64,000 nt of DNA from CAVVIG01 sp050249955. GTDB lineage: Bacteria > Acidobacteriota > Vicinamibacteria > Vicinamibacterales > CAVVIG01. Made by a program: the position numbers and the translations under genes. Location: the NCBI GenBank assembly GCA_050249955.1, contig JBFWPN010000001.1, forward strand, positions 906,587 to 970,586, written 5' to 3'. Shown one piece after another: positions 21,068 to 30,013 of the stretch (position 1 is the stretch's first letter; the number at the start of each line of letters is the position of its first letter). Under the pieces are notes generated by a model. The model did not search any database, was not told the DNA's origin, and saw nothing but the letters and a program-made list of their open reading frames with translations.

Positions 21068-22606
21068 CTATCGCAACCCTTCGCTGCGCGCGCGTGTCTT
21101 CCAGCGCGTGGCACCCGCGGCCACCGGCTCTGCGGATGTCGTGGCGAATGCAGACGCACCGGCGGTGCGCGGGGCGAGCGCCAGCTGCAGGGCACCAGCC
21201 ACTGCGGCGAGGGTCTCGGCCTGGGCATCCGGTTCGACGAACGGACGCCCGTTCCTGGCTTTCAGGATCTCATCGAGGTAGGTCGTGTGGAACGCGCTGC
21301 TCTGGAACTCCGGCTGCGCGAGCAGCCAGGTGAAGAACGGCACCGTGGTCTTGATGCCGGTGACCACGTACTCGCCAAGCGCACGCTTCATGCGCGCGAC
21401 GGCCGCTGGACGATCCTCGGCCCAGGCCACCAGCTTCGAGATCATCGGGTCGTAGAAGATCGGCACCTCGAGGCCGGCCGTCGCGCCGCTGTCGTCGCGG
21501 ATGCCGGGACCGTTCGGCACGCGCAGGTGCTGGATGCGGCCGGGCGACGGCAGGAAGTTGTTGTCGGGATCCTCGGCGTAGATGCGGCACTCGATGGCGT
21601 GGCCGTTCGGCGTCAGCACCTTCTGCGGGTCGAGCGTCAGCTTCTCGCCGCGCGCGATGCGGATCTGCCAGCGGACGAGGTCGACGCCGGTCACCATCTC
21701 GGTGATCGGGTGCTCCACCTGCAGGCGCGTGTTCATCTCGAGGAAGTAGAACCGGCCGTCCTGGTCGAGCAGGAACTCGATGGTGCCCGCGTTCGTGTAG
21801 CCGGCCGCACGGGCCACCGCGGCTGCCGCCGACGTGATCTGCAGGCGCAGCTCGGCCGACACCGCGAGCGACGGCGTCTCCTCCACCACCTTCTGGTGCC
21901 GCCGCTGGATGGAACACTCGCGCTCGACGAACGGGAGCACGGTGCCGTGCTGGTCGGCCAGCAGCTGCACCTCGATGTGCCGCGGGTGCGTGATGCGCCG
22001 CTCCAGGAAGACCGCGGGATCGCCGAAGGCGGTGCCCGCCTCGGAGCGTGCGGCACGCACCGCACCGAGCAGGTCGGCGGCGCCGGTCACCGTGCGCATG
22101 CCCTTGCCGCCACCGCCGGCCACCGCCTTCACCAGCAGCGGGTAGCCGATCTCCTCGCCAATCCGCAGGATCTCGGCGTCGCTGGTGTCGGCACCGAGCG
22201 GGTCTGGCGTGCCCGGCACCACCGGCACGCCGGCACGAACGGCCACCTCGCGCGCCGCGGTCTTGCTGCCCATCAGCGCCACCGCTTCCGGCGACGGCCC
22301 GATGAAGGTGATCCCGGCGTCGCGACAGGCCGCCGCGAAGTCTTCGTTCTCGGCCAGGAAGCCGTACCCGGGATGGATGGCATCCGCGCCGCAGCGCTTC
22401 GCCACGTCGATGATCGTGTCGATCCGGAGGTAGCTCTCGCGCGGCGCACTCGGCCCGATGGGGTACGCCTCGTCGGCATACCGGACGTGCAGCGCGCTCC
22501 GATCGCACTCGGAATAGACCGCCACGGGCGAGATCTGCATCTCGCGGCAGGCACGGATGATCCGGACGGCGATCTCGCCGCGGTTCGCGATGAGGACTTT
22601 ACGCAA
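21068..22606 (-). CDS. Biotin carboxylase subunit of an acyl-CoA carboxylase
   Basis: A 512-residue ATP-grasp enzyme that carboxylates biotin. It begins MRKVLIANRGEIAVRIIRAC, has the glycine-rich loop VAGGGGKGMR, and the catalytic block FLEMNTRLQVEHPITEMVTG. About 60 extra C-terminal residues resemble the start of the BT region, which continues in the downstream carrier gene. The initiator is TTG (22606), chosen because this is where family homology starts and a candidate -10 lies close upstream. The set with the carboxyltransferase suggests acetyl- or propionyl-CoA carboxylase. Substrate preference cannot be read from sequence. Confidence 0.92.
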   Translation of the reverse strand: MRKVLIANRGEIAVRIIRACREMQISPVAVYSECDRSALHVRYADEAYPIGPSAPRESYLRIDTIIDVAKRCGADAIHPGYGFLAENEDFAAACRDAGITFIGPSPEAVALMGSKTAAREVAVRAGVPVVPGTPDPLGADTSDAEILRIGEEIGYPLLVKAVAGGGGKGMRTVTGAADLLGAVRAARSEAGTAFGDPAVFLERRITHPRHIEVQLLADQHGTVLPFVERECSIQRRHQKVVEETPSLAVSAELRLQITSAAAAVARAAGYTNAGTIEFLLDQDGRFYFLEMNTRLQVEHPITEMVTGVDLVRWQIRIARGEKLTLDPQKVLTPNGHAIECRIYAEDPDNNFLPSPGRIQHLRVPNGPGIRDDSGATAGLEVPIFYDPMISKLVAWAEDRPAAVARMKRALGEYVVTGIKTTVPFFTWLLAQPEFQSSAFHTTYLDEILKARNGRPFVEPDAQAETLAAVAGALQLALAPRTAGASAFATTSAEPVAAGATRWKTRARSEGLR

Positions 22607-22636
22607 GGGTCGGCCTGGTGGTTTCGACAGCTAACT

Positions 22637-22642
22637 ATTCTA
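22637..22642 (-). promoter_or_regulatory. Candidate -10 element for the biotin carboxylase gene
   Basis: TAGAAT on the minus strand lies about 31 bp upstream of the TTG start. No good -35 is present at 16-18 bp, so this is a weak promoter call. The 99-bp gap between the carboxyltransferase and carboxylase genes holds nothing else visible. Confidence 0.3.
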
Positions 22643-22705
22643 GCACCGCGACTTACGCGGGCGTCCGGCCGTCTCGACCGGTCGGGCACTTCATCCGGCG
22701 ACCCC

Positions 22706-24247
22706 TCAGAGGGGGATGTTGCCGTGCTTCTTGGGCGGGTTCCGGTCGCGCTTGTTCTCCAGGTTCCGGAGGGCGGCAATCAGCTTCCGCCGCGTGTCGC
22801 GCGGATGGATCACCTCGTCGACGAAGCCCCGCGAGGCGGCCACGTACGGGTTGGCGAACTTGCTGCGGAACTCGGCCACCTTCTCCGCCCGCGCGGCAAT
22901 GGCGTCGGCCGCGGCATCCAGCTCGCGCTTGTACAGCACGTTCACCGCACCCTCGGGCCCCATCACCGCGATCTCGGCCGTTGGCCACGCATAGTTGAAG
23001 TCGGTCCGAATGTGCTTGCTGGACATGACGCAGTAGGCCCCACCGTAGGCCTTGCGCGTAATCACGGTCACCTTCGGCACGGTGGCCTCGGCAAACGCGT
23101 AGAGCAGCTTGGCCCCGTGGCGGATGATGCCGCCGTACTCCTGCACGGTGCCCGGCAGGAAACCCGGCACGTCCTCGAAGGTGACGAGCGGGATGTTGAA
23201 GGCATCGCAGAACCGGACGAACCGCGCGCCCTTCACCGACGCGTCGATGTCGAGCACCCCGGCCAGTACCGCCGGCTGGTTCGCCACGATGCCGACCGAC
23301 CGCCCGTCGATCCGCGCGAAGCCGACGACGATGTTGCGGGCGTAGTGCTGGTGCACCTCGAGGAAATACCCCTCATCCACCACGGCGTGGATCACGTCCA
23401 GCATGTCGTACGGCTGGTTGGGCGACGCCGGGACGAGTCGGTCGAGCTCCGGCAGCTCACGATCGGCATCCTCGGCCGCGGGCAGCCGCGGCGGGTCGTC
23501 CACGTTGTTCGAGGGCAGGAAGGAGAGCAGGTCGCGAATCAGCCCGATGCACTCCTTGTCATCGTCCACCGCGAAGTGGGCGACGCCGCTCGTGGCGTTG
23601 TGCGTCATCGCGCCGCCGAGCTGTTCCTTGGTCACCTCCTCGTGGGTGACCGTCTTGATGACGTCGGGGCCGGTCACGAACATGTAGCTCGTGTTCTTCA
23701 CCATCACGTTGAAGTCGGTGATGGCCGGCGAGTAGACCGCGCCGCCCGCGCAGGGCCCCATGATGGCGGAGATCTGCGGGATGACGCCCGAGGCGAGCGT
23801 GTTGCGCAGGAAGATGTCGGCGTAGCCGCCGAGCGACATCACCCCCTCCTGGATGCGCGCGCCGCCCGAGTCGTTGAGGCCGACCACCGGTGCGCCGAGG
23901 CGCATCGCGAGGTCCATGACCTTGACGATCTTCGCGGCGTTGGTCTCGGACAGCGAGCCGCCGAACACGGTGAAGTCCTGCGCGAAGGCGAAGACCTGGC
24001 GTCCGTCGACGAGCCCGTGCCCGGCCACGACGCCGTCGCCGGGAATCAACTGGCCGGCCATGCCGAAGTCCAGGCACCGGTGGGTGACGAGCTTGTCCAC
24101 CTCCTCGAAGGTGCCCGGATCGAACAGCAGCTCGATGCGCTCGCGCGCGGTGAGCTTGCCCGCCTCGTGCTGGCGGCGCAGGCGGTCTTCGCCGCCGCCG
24201 AGTTCGGCGCGACGTTCGAGGTCGTCGAGAACGGAAATGGGGTCCAT
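22706..24247 (-). CDS. Acyl-CoA carboxylase carboxyltransferase subunit (PccB type)
   Basis: A 513-residue carboxyltransferase of the decarboxylase/AccD5-PccB family, which transfers CO2 from biotin to an acyl-CoA. Typical segments are RERIELLFDPGTFEE, FAFAQDFTVFGGSLSE, LNDSGGARIQEG, and near the C-terminus AYGGAYCVMSSKH with the oxyanion-hole glycines. Full length for the family (510-540). It precedes the biotin carboxylase in transcription and is the beta chain of that complex. It probably acts on acetyl- or propionyl-CoA. Confidence 0.93.
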   Translation of the reverse strand: MDPISVLDDLERRAELGGGEDRLRRQHEAGKLTARERIELLFDPGTFEEVDKLVTHRCLDFGMAGQLIPGDGVVAGHGLVDGRQVFAFAQDFTVFGGSLSETNAAKIVKVMDLAMRLGAPVVGLNDSGGARIQEGVMSLGGYADIFLRNTLASGVIPQISAIMGPCAGGAVYSPAITDFNVMVKNTSYMFVTGPDVIKTVTHEEVTKEQLGGAMTHNATSGVAHFAVDDDKECIGLIRDLLSFLPSNNVDDPPRLPAAEDADRELPELDRLVPASPNQPYDMLDVIHAVVDEGYFLEVHQHYARNIVVGFARIDGRSVGIVANQPAVLAGVLDIDASVKGARFVRFCDAFNIPLVTFEDVPGFLPGTVQEYGGIIRHGAKLLYAFAEATVPKVTVITRKAYGGAYCVMSSKHIRTDFNYAWPTAEIAVMGPEGAVNVLYKRELDAAADAIAARAEKVAEFRSKFANPYVAASRGFVDEVIHPRDTRRKLIAALRNLENKRDRNPPKKHGNIPL

Positions 24248-24274
24248 CGTGTCGGCTGCTCAGGCGATCGGTGG

Positions 24275-24928
24275 CTACTTGCCGGACGGGTACGCCTTCT
24301 CCCAGTCCTTCAGGAAACGCTCGAGGCCGCTCGTCGTGAGCGGGTGGTTGAACAGCTGGTCGATCACCGCGGGCGGGCAGGTGCAGATGTCCGCGCCCAT
24401 CTTCGCCGCATCCACGATGTGGATCGGGTTGCGGCAGCTGGCCACCAGGACCTCGGTGGTGAAGTCGTAGTTGTCGTAGATCTGGACGATCTCGCGGATC
24501 AGGTCCATGCCGGTCTGGCCGATGTCATCGAGCCGGCCGACGAACGGGCTCACGAAGGTGGCCCCCGCCTTGGCCGCGAGCAGCGCCTGCGCCGCCGAGA
24601 ACACCAGCGTGACATTCACGCGGATCCCCTCGTCCGACAGCGCCTTGCACGCGCGGATGCCATTGCGCGTCAGCGGCAGCTTCACCACCATGTGCTCGTC
24701 CAGCGCCGCGATCTCGTGCCCCTCGCGCAGCATGCCGTCGAACTCGGTGGAGATGACCTCGCCGCTCACCGGCCCCTTCACGATGCCGCAGATCTTCTTG
24801 AGGTTCTCCTTGTAGTCCCCCGGCTCCTTCGCCAGGAGCGACGGGTTCGTCGTCACGCCGTCGATGATGCCGAGGGCGCACAGTGTCTCGATGTCCTTGA
24901 TGTTGCCGCTATCCACGAAGAGCTTCAT
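24275..24928 (-). CDS. Fructose-6-phosphate aldolase/transaldolase (short TalB-like type)
   Basis: A 217-residue TIM-barrel aldolase of the FSA/TalC class. It begins MKLFVDSGNIKDIETL, has DGVTTNPSLLAKE, and the Schiff-base lysine in HMVVKLPLT. The fold and length match short transaldolases, which interconvert sugar phosphates of the pentose phosphate pathway or cleave fructose 6-phosphate. Which activity dominates cannot be decided from sequence. The ATG follows GAGAGG. It lies 27 bp upstream of the carboxyltransferase gene and may share its transcript. Confidence 0.92.
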   Translation of the reverse strand: MKLFVDSGNIKDIETLCALGIIDGVTTNPSLLAKEPGDYKENLKKICGIVKGPVSGEVISTEFDGMLREGHEIAALDEHMVVKLPLTRNGIRACKALSDEGIRVNVTLVFSAAQALLAAKAGATFVSPFVGRLDDIGQTGMDLIREIVQIYDNYDFTTEVLVASCRNPIHIVDAAKMGADICTCPPAVIDQLFNHPLTTSGLERFLKDWEKAYPSGK

Positions 24929-24971
24929 ATCGACCTCTCGCTGACGCGGACCGGCTGAGTGTGATTTCAGC

Positions 24972-25004
24972 GCGAAATCCGCGCAATGTGATTGCGAATT
25001 TCGC
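24972..25004. terminator. Strong imperfect stem-loop between FAH-family gene and transaldolase
   Basis: GCGAAAT...CGCAAT / ATTGCG.ATTTCGC forms a 13-bp stem with a small internal bulge and a 3-nt loop (24972-25004). It lies downstream of the FAH-family gene (stop at 25046) and upstream of the transaldolase start. It could end the upstream transcript or be an operator; no clear T-tract follows. Confidence 0.5.
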
Positions 25005-25045
25005 CCGACCTGAATCGACGCCCCCGTCCGTCCGCCCGCCCCGCC

Positions 25046-25825
25046 TCAGGGCGTGTCGTTACTGACCGGATTGCTCAACTCACCAACCCCCTCCACCCGG
25101 ACACTCACCACGTCGCCCGCCACGATCGGGCCGACGCCCGCGGGCGTGCCCGTGGAGATGATGTCCCCGGGCTCGAGCGTCATCACGAAGGTGATGTACT
25201 CGACCAGGAACTCGATCGGGAAGATCAGGTTGCTCGTGCTGCCGTTCTGCCGGCGCTCGCCGTTCACGAACCCTTCCACGGCACGGGGTCCGCGCCTGCC
25301 GCCAATCTCGATGCACGGGCCGAACGGCGCAAAGGTGTCGAACCCCTTGGCCCGGGTGTACTGCGTTTCCCTGTTCTGGATGTCGCGCGCGGTGACGTCG
25401 TTCAGGCAGGTGACGCCGTAGATGTAATCCCACGCATCCGCCGCCTTCACGCGGTGCGCGCGGCGGCCGATCACCAGCGCCAGCTCCGACTCGTAGTGAA
25501 TGGTGCCGACGCCGGGCGGAATCAGGATCGGCGCCCCAGGGTCGAGAATGGACGAGGGCGGCTTGGAGAACAGCAGTGGCTCGGGCGGGATCGCCTTCTT
25601 CATCTCCGCCGCATGGTCCTTGTAGTTCAGGCCCACGCAAATCAGCTTCGATGGCAGCACCGGCACGTGCACCGTGACGGCGGCAAGGCCCCCGTCCAGT
25701 TCGGGCCCCGCCGTGCAGCCCTCGAAGATGCTGCGCCCCTGCGGCACCGCGCGATGCAGCGTGCCCGCCCGTTCGACGACGTAGAAAGGGTCGGCGCCCT
25801 GAGACACCCGATAGAGTCGTTCCAT
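25046..25825 (-). CDS. Fumarylacetoacetate hydrolase-family protein
   Basis: A 259-residue enzyme of the FAH superfamily, which cleaves or hydrates beta-diketo and 2-keto-enol acids in aromatic catabolism or decarboxylates oxaloacetate. The core shows LICVGLNYKDHAAEMKK, the acidic metal site in IHYESELALVIG, GYDTFAPFGP-like GFDTFAPFGPCIE, and the closing PGDIISTGTPAGVG. An N-terminal region of about 60 residues resembles that of hydratase-type members. No neighbouring aromatic pathway gene is visible, so the substrate is open. Confidence 0.9.
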   Translation of the reverse strand: MERLYRVSQGADPFYVVERAGTLHRAVPQGRSIFEGCTAGPELDGGLAAVTVHVPVLPSKLICVGLNYKDHAAEMKKAIPPEPLLFSKPPSSILDPGAPILIPPGVGTIHYESELALVIGRRAHRVKAADAWDYIYGVTCLNDVTARDIQNRETQYTRAKGFDTFAPFGPCIEIGGRRGPRAVEGFVNGERRQNGSTSNLIFPIEFLVEYITFVMTLEPGDIISTGTPAGVGPIVAGDVVSVRVEGVGELSNPVSNDTP

Positions 25826-25849
25826 GGCTGGAGTCCGCGAAATCTTACG

Positions 25850-26932
25850 TTACCTCGCCGTTTCCGTAATGGAGGTCGACGGGGCGCTGCGGTTGCCCGC
25901 CTTGTCGACCGCCACCACGGCGTAGGTGACCCGGGCGCCTGTCGGCGCCGGATCCCGGTAGTTCGTGTCCGGAATGGGCGCCGGAGTGGCCGGCACCAGT
26001 TCGGTCGCCGGTGCCATGGCCCGCAGCACGATATAGCCGGCGATGTCCGCCTCGTCGTTCGCCGTCCAGATCAGGCTCACCGAATTCTCCGAACCCACAC
26101 CCACGAGCCCCTGCGGCGGGGCCGGCGCGAAGGTGTCGCGGGGCGTCACGCACTGCGGTGCCGACGCGGCGCTCTCGATCCGTACCGACTCCACCGTGAG
26201 CACACTCCGCACCTCGTAGCACCGCTCCTCGCCCCAGGCGATGGCCGCGTCGGCAAACGAGGGCTCGGCCACCGGTGCCTCCGTCAGCGCCACGGGCGGA
26301 GTGCCTGGCCGGTAGACGGCATACGCGACCGCCGTTCCCTCGGCGGCGGTGACCGGCGCCCACGCCACGGTGATCGCCTTCTCGTCGTACGTCACCCGCG
26401 GCGCACCCGGAGCCGCCGGCGGATCGACCAGCGGCACCGCCACCCTCGGTGTCAGCGCACCGCGGCGTCCACGGCTGTTGAAGCCGACCGCCACGTACGA
26501 CCGGTAGGTGCCGGGCACCGCCGGATCGATCGTGTCGGTGACACGGGCGGCCTCGTTCTGATCGAGCCCAGGACCCTTCGGCGCCGGCGTTTCAGGTTCG
26601 GGTTCGTCCGGGTCCGGCGCCTTGTTCACCGCGAGGGTGCCGATGCGCTCCCCCTGGCGCACCACCTCCTCGGCGCCCACCGGGCCGGGCGTGGTCCAGG
26701 CATAGACCTCGATGCGCGCCAGGTCGGCCGGCGTGCTGCGGTCGGTGTTTGCCCCAGGCACCGTGAACGACAGCGCCACCTCGTCGCCCTGCCGCACGGC
26801 GGCAAAGCCCTCGGGTGGATTGGGCAGGAGGACGAGCGGCGGGAGGGGCGGCCCCTTCTTGCCGCAGGCGAGGGCCAGCACCGCCGTGGCCAGCACCAGC
26901 GGCAGCGCGGCCCGAACGAGAGGTCGGCTCAC
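25850..26932 (-). CDS. Lipoprotein with LptM-like N-terminus and FN3-like domains
   Basis: A 360-residue lipoprotein. The GTG start overlaps the hslU stop (GTGA). The signal peptide ends ATAVLALACGKKGPPLPP: the CGxKGPxxxP pattern right after the lipid-anchored cysteine is the hallmark of LptM/YifL-type lipoproteins, which help LptD mature. Unlike those tiny proteins, this one continues with about three fibronectin type III-like repeats (for example ITVAWAPVTAAEGTAVAYAVYR and VSLIWTANDEADIAGYIVLR). Membership in the hslVU operon suggests an envelope stress link, but this is inference. Confidence 0.75.
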   Translation of the reverse strand: MSRPLVRAALPLVLATAVLALACGKKGPPLPPLVLLPNPPEGFAAVRQGDEVALSFTVPGANTDRSTPADLARIEVYAWTTPGPVGAEEVVRQGERIGTLAVNKAPDPDEPEPETPAPKGPGLDQNEAARVTDTIDPAVPGTYRSYVAVGFNSRGRRGALTPRVAVPLVDPPAAPGAPRVTYDEKAITVAWAPVTAAEGTAVAYAVYRPGTPPVALTEAPVAEPSFADAAIAWGEERCYEVRSVLTVESVRIESAASAPQCVTPRDTFAPAPPQGLVGVGSENSVSLIWTANDEADIAGYIVLRAMAPATELVPATPAPIPDTNYRDPAPTGARVTYAVVAVDKAGNRSAPSTSITETAR

Positions 26933-28308
26933 AGGATGTACCGGGAAAGGTCTTCGTTCTTCACGACGTCGGCCAGCATCCGCGTCACATACGCATCGTC
27001 GATCACCACGTGCTTGTCGGGCAGGTCCGGCCCCTCGAACGAGATCTCGTCGAGCAGCTTCTCCATCACCGTGTGCAGGCGGCGCGCGCCGATGTTCTCG
27101 GTCCGCTCGTTCACGATGGTGGCGAAGTCCGCGATGCGATCGATCGCCTCGGGCGAGAACTCGAGCGTGATCCCCTCGGTGCTCATGAGCGCGGTGTACT
27201 GCTTCACGAGGGCGCTGCGCGGCTCGGTGAGGATCCGCACGAATTCGTCCTTCCCCAGCGCCTCGAGCTCCACGCGGATCGGGAAGCGCCCCTGGAGCTC
27301 GGGAATCAGGTCCGATGGCTTCGAGACGTGAAATGCCCCGGCAGCGATGAAGAGGACGTGGTCCGTCCGCACCATGCCGTGCTTCGTGTTCACGGTGGTG
27401 CCCTCGACGATGGGGAGGATGTCGCGCTGGACGCCCTCGCGGCTCACCTCGGGACCGTGCGATCCTTCCCGCCCCGCGATCTTGTCGATCTCGTCGACGA
27501 AGATGATGCCCGACTGCTCCACCCGCTCGATGGCGGCGCGCGCCACGCTCTCCATGTCGATCAGCTTCTGCTCTTCCTCCTGCGTGAGGTAGTCCCACGC
27601 CTCGGGCACCTTCATCTTGCGCTTCTTCTTGCGCCCGCCCTGGAAGAGCCCCTGCATCGTGTCGCCGAGGTTCAGCCCCACTTCCTCCACCGACCCGCCG
27701 GCAATGATCTCGAGCGAGGGCATCGCCTTCTCGCGAACATCCACTTCGACGACCCGCTGGTCGAGCCGGCCGTCGCGCAGCTGCTCGCGGAACCAGTCGC
27801 GCGTGCCCGACTGCGGGTCGCGCGTGCTGGCGTCCTCCCCCGGCGTCAGCGGACGCGATGGGGGCAACAGCAGGTCGAGCAGCCGGTCCTCCGCGTTCTG
27901 CCGGGCGCGGGTCCGCACCTCCTCGAGCCGCTCCGCCCGGATCATTTCCACGCCAAGCTCGACGAGGTCGCGCACCATCGACTCGACGTCGCGCCCCACG
28001 TAGCCCACCTCGGTGAACTTCGAGGCTTCCACCTTGATGAACGGCGACTGCGCCAGCCGCGCGAGCCGGCGCGCAATCTCGGTCTTGCCGACGCCGGTCG
28101 GCCCGATCATCAGGATGTTCTTCGGCGCAATTTCCTCGGCCAGTTCCGCTGGCAGCTTCTGGCGGCGCATGCGATTGCGCAGCGCAATCGCCACGGCGCG
28201 CTTTGCCGCCTTCTGGCCCACCACGTACTTGTCGAGTTCGGCCACGATCTGTCGCGGCGTGAGCGCGTCAGGCGCGCTCTGCGAACTCTCTGGCAGCAGA
28301 ATCGGCAT
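26929..28308 (-). CDS. hslU: HslU ATPase subunit of the HslVU protease
   Basis: A 459-residue AAA+ unfoldase that feeds substrates into HslV. Visible parts: LTPRQIVAELDKYVVGQKAA, Walker A GPTGVGKTEIARRLAR, the pore motif region KVEASKFTEVGYVGRDVESM, Walker B GIIFVDEIDKIA, and the C-terminal ARRLHTVMEKLLDEISFE with the final SRYIL tail that docks into HslV. Length is normal. It follows hslV by 3 bp and overlaps the FN3-like lipoprotein gene. Confidence 0.97.
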   Translation of the reverse strand: MPILLPESSQSAPDALTPRQIVAELDKYVVGQKAAKRAVAIALRNRMRRQKLPAELAEEIAPKNILMIGPTGVGKTEIARRLARLAQSPFIKVEASKFTEVGYVGRDVESMVRDLVELGVEMIRAERLEEVRTRARQNAEDRLLDLLLPPSRPLTPGEDASTRDPQSGTRDWFREQLRDGRLDQRVVEVDVREKAMPSLEIIAGGSVEEVGLNLGDTMQGLFQGGRKKKRKMKVPEAWDYLTQEEEQKLIDMESVARAAIERVEQSGIIFVDEIDKIAGREGSHGPEVSREGVQRDILPIVEGTTVNTKHGMVRTDHVLFIAAGAFHVSKPSDLIPELQGRFPIRVELEALGKDEFVRILTEPRSALVKQYTALMSTEGITLEFSPEAIDRIADFATIVNERTENIGARRLHTVMEKLLDEISFEGPDLPDKHVVIDDAYVTRMLADVVKNEDLSRYIL

Positions 28309-28311
28309 CCG

Positions 28312-28839
28312 TTACAGCTCTTCGACGACGATGTTGGTGTTCGTGTAGATGCAGATCTCGCCGGCGAGCTGCATGGCCTTCAGCGCGATGGTCCTGGCGT
28401 CGAGGTCGGTGTTGGCGGCAAGGGCCCGGGCCGCAGCCAGCGCGTACGGACCGCCAGACCCGATGGCCACGATGCCGTCGTCCGGTTCGATGAGGTCGCC
28501 GGTGCCGGAGAGCAGGAAGGTCGAGTTCCGGTCGAGCACGATCAGCATCGCCTCCAGGCGCCGGAGGATGCGATCGCTGCGCCAGTCCTTGGCGAGTTCC
28601 ACGACGGACCGCTCCAGGTTGCCGCGGTACTGATCGAGCTTCGCTTCGAAGCGGGCGAACAGGGCGAAGGAGTCTGCGGCAGAGCCCGCGAAGCCGGCGA
28701 GGATGCGGTCGTTGTAGAGCCGGCGGATCTTCTTCGCGCTCTGCTTCATGACCGTCTGGCCGAAGGTCACCTGGCCGTCGCCGGCCAGCACCGACTGTCC
28801 GCGGTGCCGCACGGCGAGGATGGTTGTGCTGTGGATCAT
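28312..28839 (-). CDS. hslV: HslV peptidase subunit of the HslVU protease
   Basis: A 175-residue threonine peptidase. MIHSTTILAVRHRGQSVLAG shows a four-residue propeptide before the catalytic Thr, then GDGQVTFGQTVMK, typical of HslV. The GSGGPYALAAARALAANTDL block completes the proteasome-like fold. HslVU degrades misfolded proteins in the cytoplasm. A perfect TTGACA promoter lies so close upstream that the mRNA leader would be only about 7 nt, so translation may be leaderless. Confidence 0.96.
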   Translation of the reverse strand: MIHSTTILAVRHRGQSVLAGDGQVTFGQTVMKQSAKKIRRLYNDRILAGFAGSAADSFALFARFEAKLDQYRGNLERSVVELAKDWRSDRILRRLEAMLIVLDRNSTFLLSGTGDLIEPDDGIVAIGSGGPYALAAARALAANTDLDARTIALKAMQLAGEICIYTNTNIVVEEL

Positions 28840-28852
28840 CGCGGGTTTTCTG

Positions 28853-28882
28853 ACTGTATCGGCCCCGTGATCGGGGTGTCAA
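28853..28882 (-). promoter_or_regulatory. hslVU promoter with an inverted repeat in the spacer
   Basis: TTGACA (28882-28877), 18 bp, TACAGT (28858-28853) on the minus strand. The spacer contains the perfect inverted repeat CCCCG-TGAT-CGGGG (28863-28876), placed where a repressor would block polymerase. The predicted start of transcription is about 7 bases before the hslV ATG. Confidence 0.65.
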
Positions 28883-29016
28883 GAAAACGGGACGCGCGCT
28901 GCTCCCGGGTCAGGACACGCGGGGCACCGCGGCGGCGGGGACGGCGAAAAGCGGCCCAAATCAGCTCGTCTGCAGTGGCAGCGTGGTTGCTTTTGCGGAG
29001 AAGTTGGAGTCTTCCC

Positions 29017-29955
29017 ATGCGCGTTCATCATCAGCACTCGTCCGGTCGACCGGCGCTCGCGTCGGCGGCCACGCTCACGGCCAGCGCGCTCGTCGGAGCC
29101 GCTCTCCTCATTCCGGCGCCGGCCTCAGCTCGTCCGGCTGACCGCGGCGACCTGTCCGGCACGCCGGCAGTGGCAGTTTCGGTGCTCGACGGGCAGCTCA
29201 TCCCGCGCCTCGAACAGCGCCGTGGCGGCGGTCGTGGGGGCGGCGGGGGTGGCGGACGCACCAGCGGCGGCGGAGGCGGCGGAGGTCAGGCTGTTCCGCG
29301 CGGCGGGTCGGGCGGCGGCATCAGCTCGGGTGGCACACGGTCGGGTGGCGGGGGCGGCGGCAACGTGGGCGGCACCGCCCCGCGGGGTGGACCGCGCGGG
29401 GGCGACGCCCGTGCGGGCGATGGCAGCGGGCGCTCGGGTGACGCGGGCGGAACGGCGGTGAGCCGACCTCGTGGCGACCGCGAAGTCACCGGTACCGCGG
29501 TGCCGCGGCGCGGCGGCAGCAGCGGCGGCCGCGGTCCCGACACTGTCATCGTCGGTGGCGGCTACTACGGCGGGTTCTACCCGTGGGGGTGGGGCGGCCT
29601 CGGGCTTGGCGGGTACTACGGCTGGTACGACCCCTGGGGCTGGGGCGGGTACGGTGGCTGGGGCGGATACGGCGGAGGCTATGGTGGCTACGGCGGCGGG
29701 TACACCTACTACGCCGATGGTGCACTGAAGCTGAAGGTGAAGCCGCGCCAGGCCGAGGTGTTCGTGGACGGCTACTACGCGGGTGCGGTGGACAGCTACG
29801 ACGGCGTGTTCCAGCGGCTGCGGCTGGAGCCAGGTCCGCACCGCGTCGAGATCCGGCTCGACGGGTACGAGCCGCTGTCCTTCGAAGTGCGGATCCTCCC
29901 CGACCGCACGATCACCTACAAGGGTGAGATGCAGAAGACCGGTACTGTCGAGTAA
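29017..29955 (+). CDS. Glycine-rich exported protein with C-terminal PEGA domain
   Basis: A 312-residue protein with a signal peptide (cleavage near ASARP). Residues about 60-165 are a Gly/Arg/Ser-rich low-complexity region, followed by a Gly-Tyr-Trp-rich region (about 180-230) with GYGGWGGYGGGYGGYGGGYT. The C-terminal 75 residues form a PEGA domain (LKVKPRQAEVFVDGYYAGAV ... GPHRVEIRLDGYEPL), a small beta-fold found in surface-associated bacterial proteins. The ATG follows TTGGAG. The glycine-rich region may be disordered or adhesive. Divergent from hslV; no clear operon partner. Confidence 0.82.
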   Translation: MRVHHQHSSGRPALASAATLTASALVGAALLIPAPASARPADRGDLSGTPAVAVSVLDGQLIPRLEQRRGGGRGGGGGGGRTSGGGGGGGQAVPRGGSGGGISSGGTRSGGGGGGNVGGTAPRGGPRGGDARAGDGSGRSGDAGGTAVSRPRGDREVTGTAVPRRGGSSGGRGPDTVIVGGGYYGGFYPWGWGGLGLGGYYGWYDPWGWGGYGGWGGYGGGYGGYGGGYTYYADGALKLKVKPRQAEVFVDGYYAGAVDSYDGVFQRLRLEPGPHRVEIRLDGYEPLSFEVRILPDRTITYKGEMQKTGTVE

Positions 29956-30013
29956 GGACACCTATCCGACAGGTACCCGTTGCGGCATGAAGGCCGCCGC
30001 ATATACTCACGCG

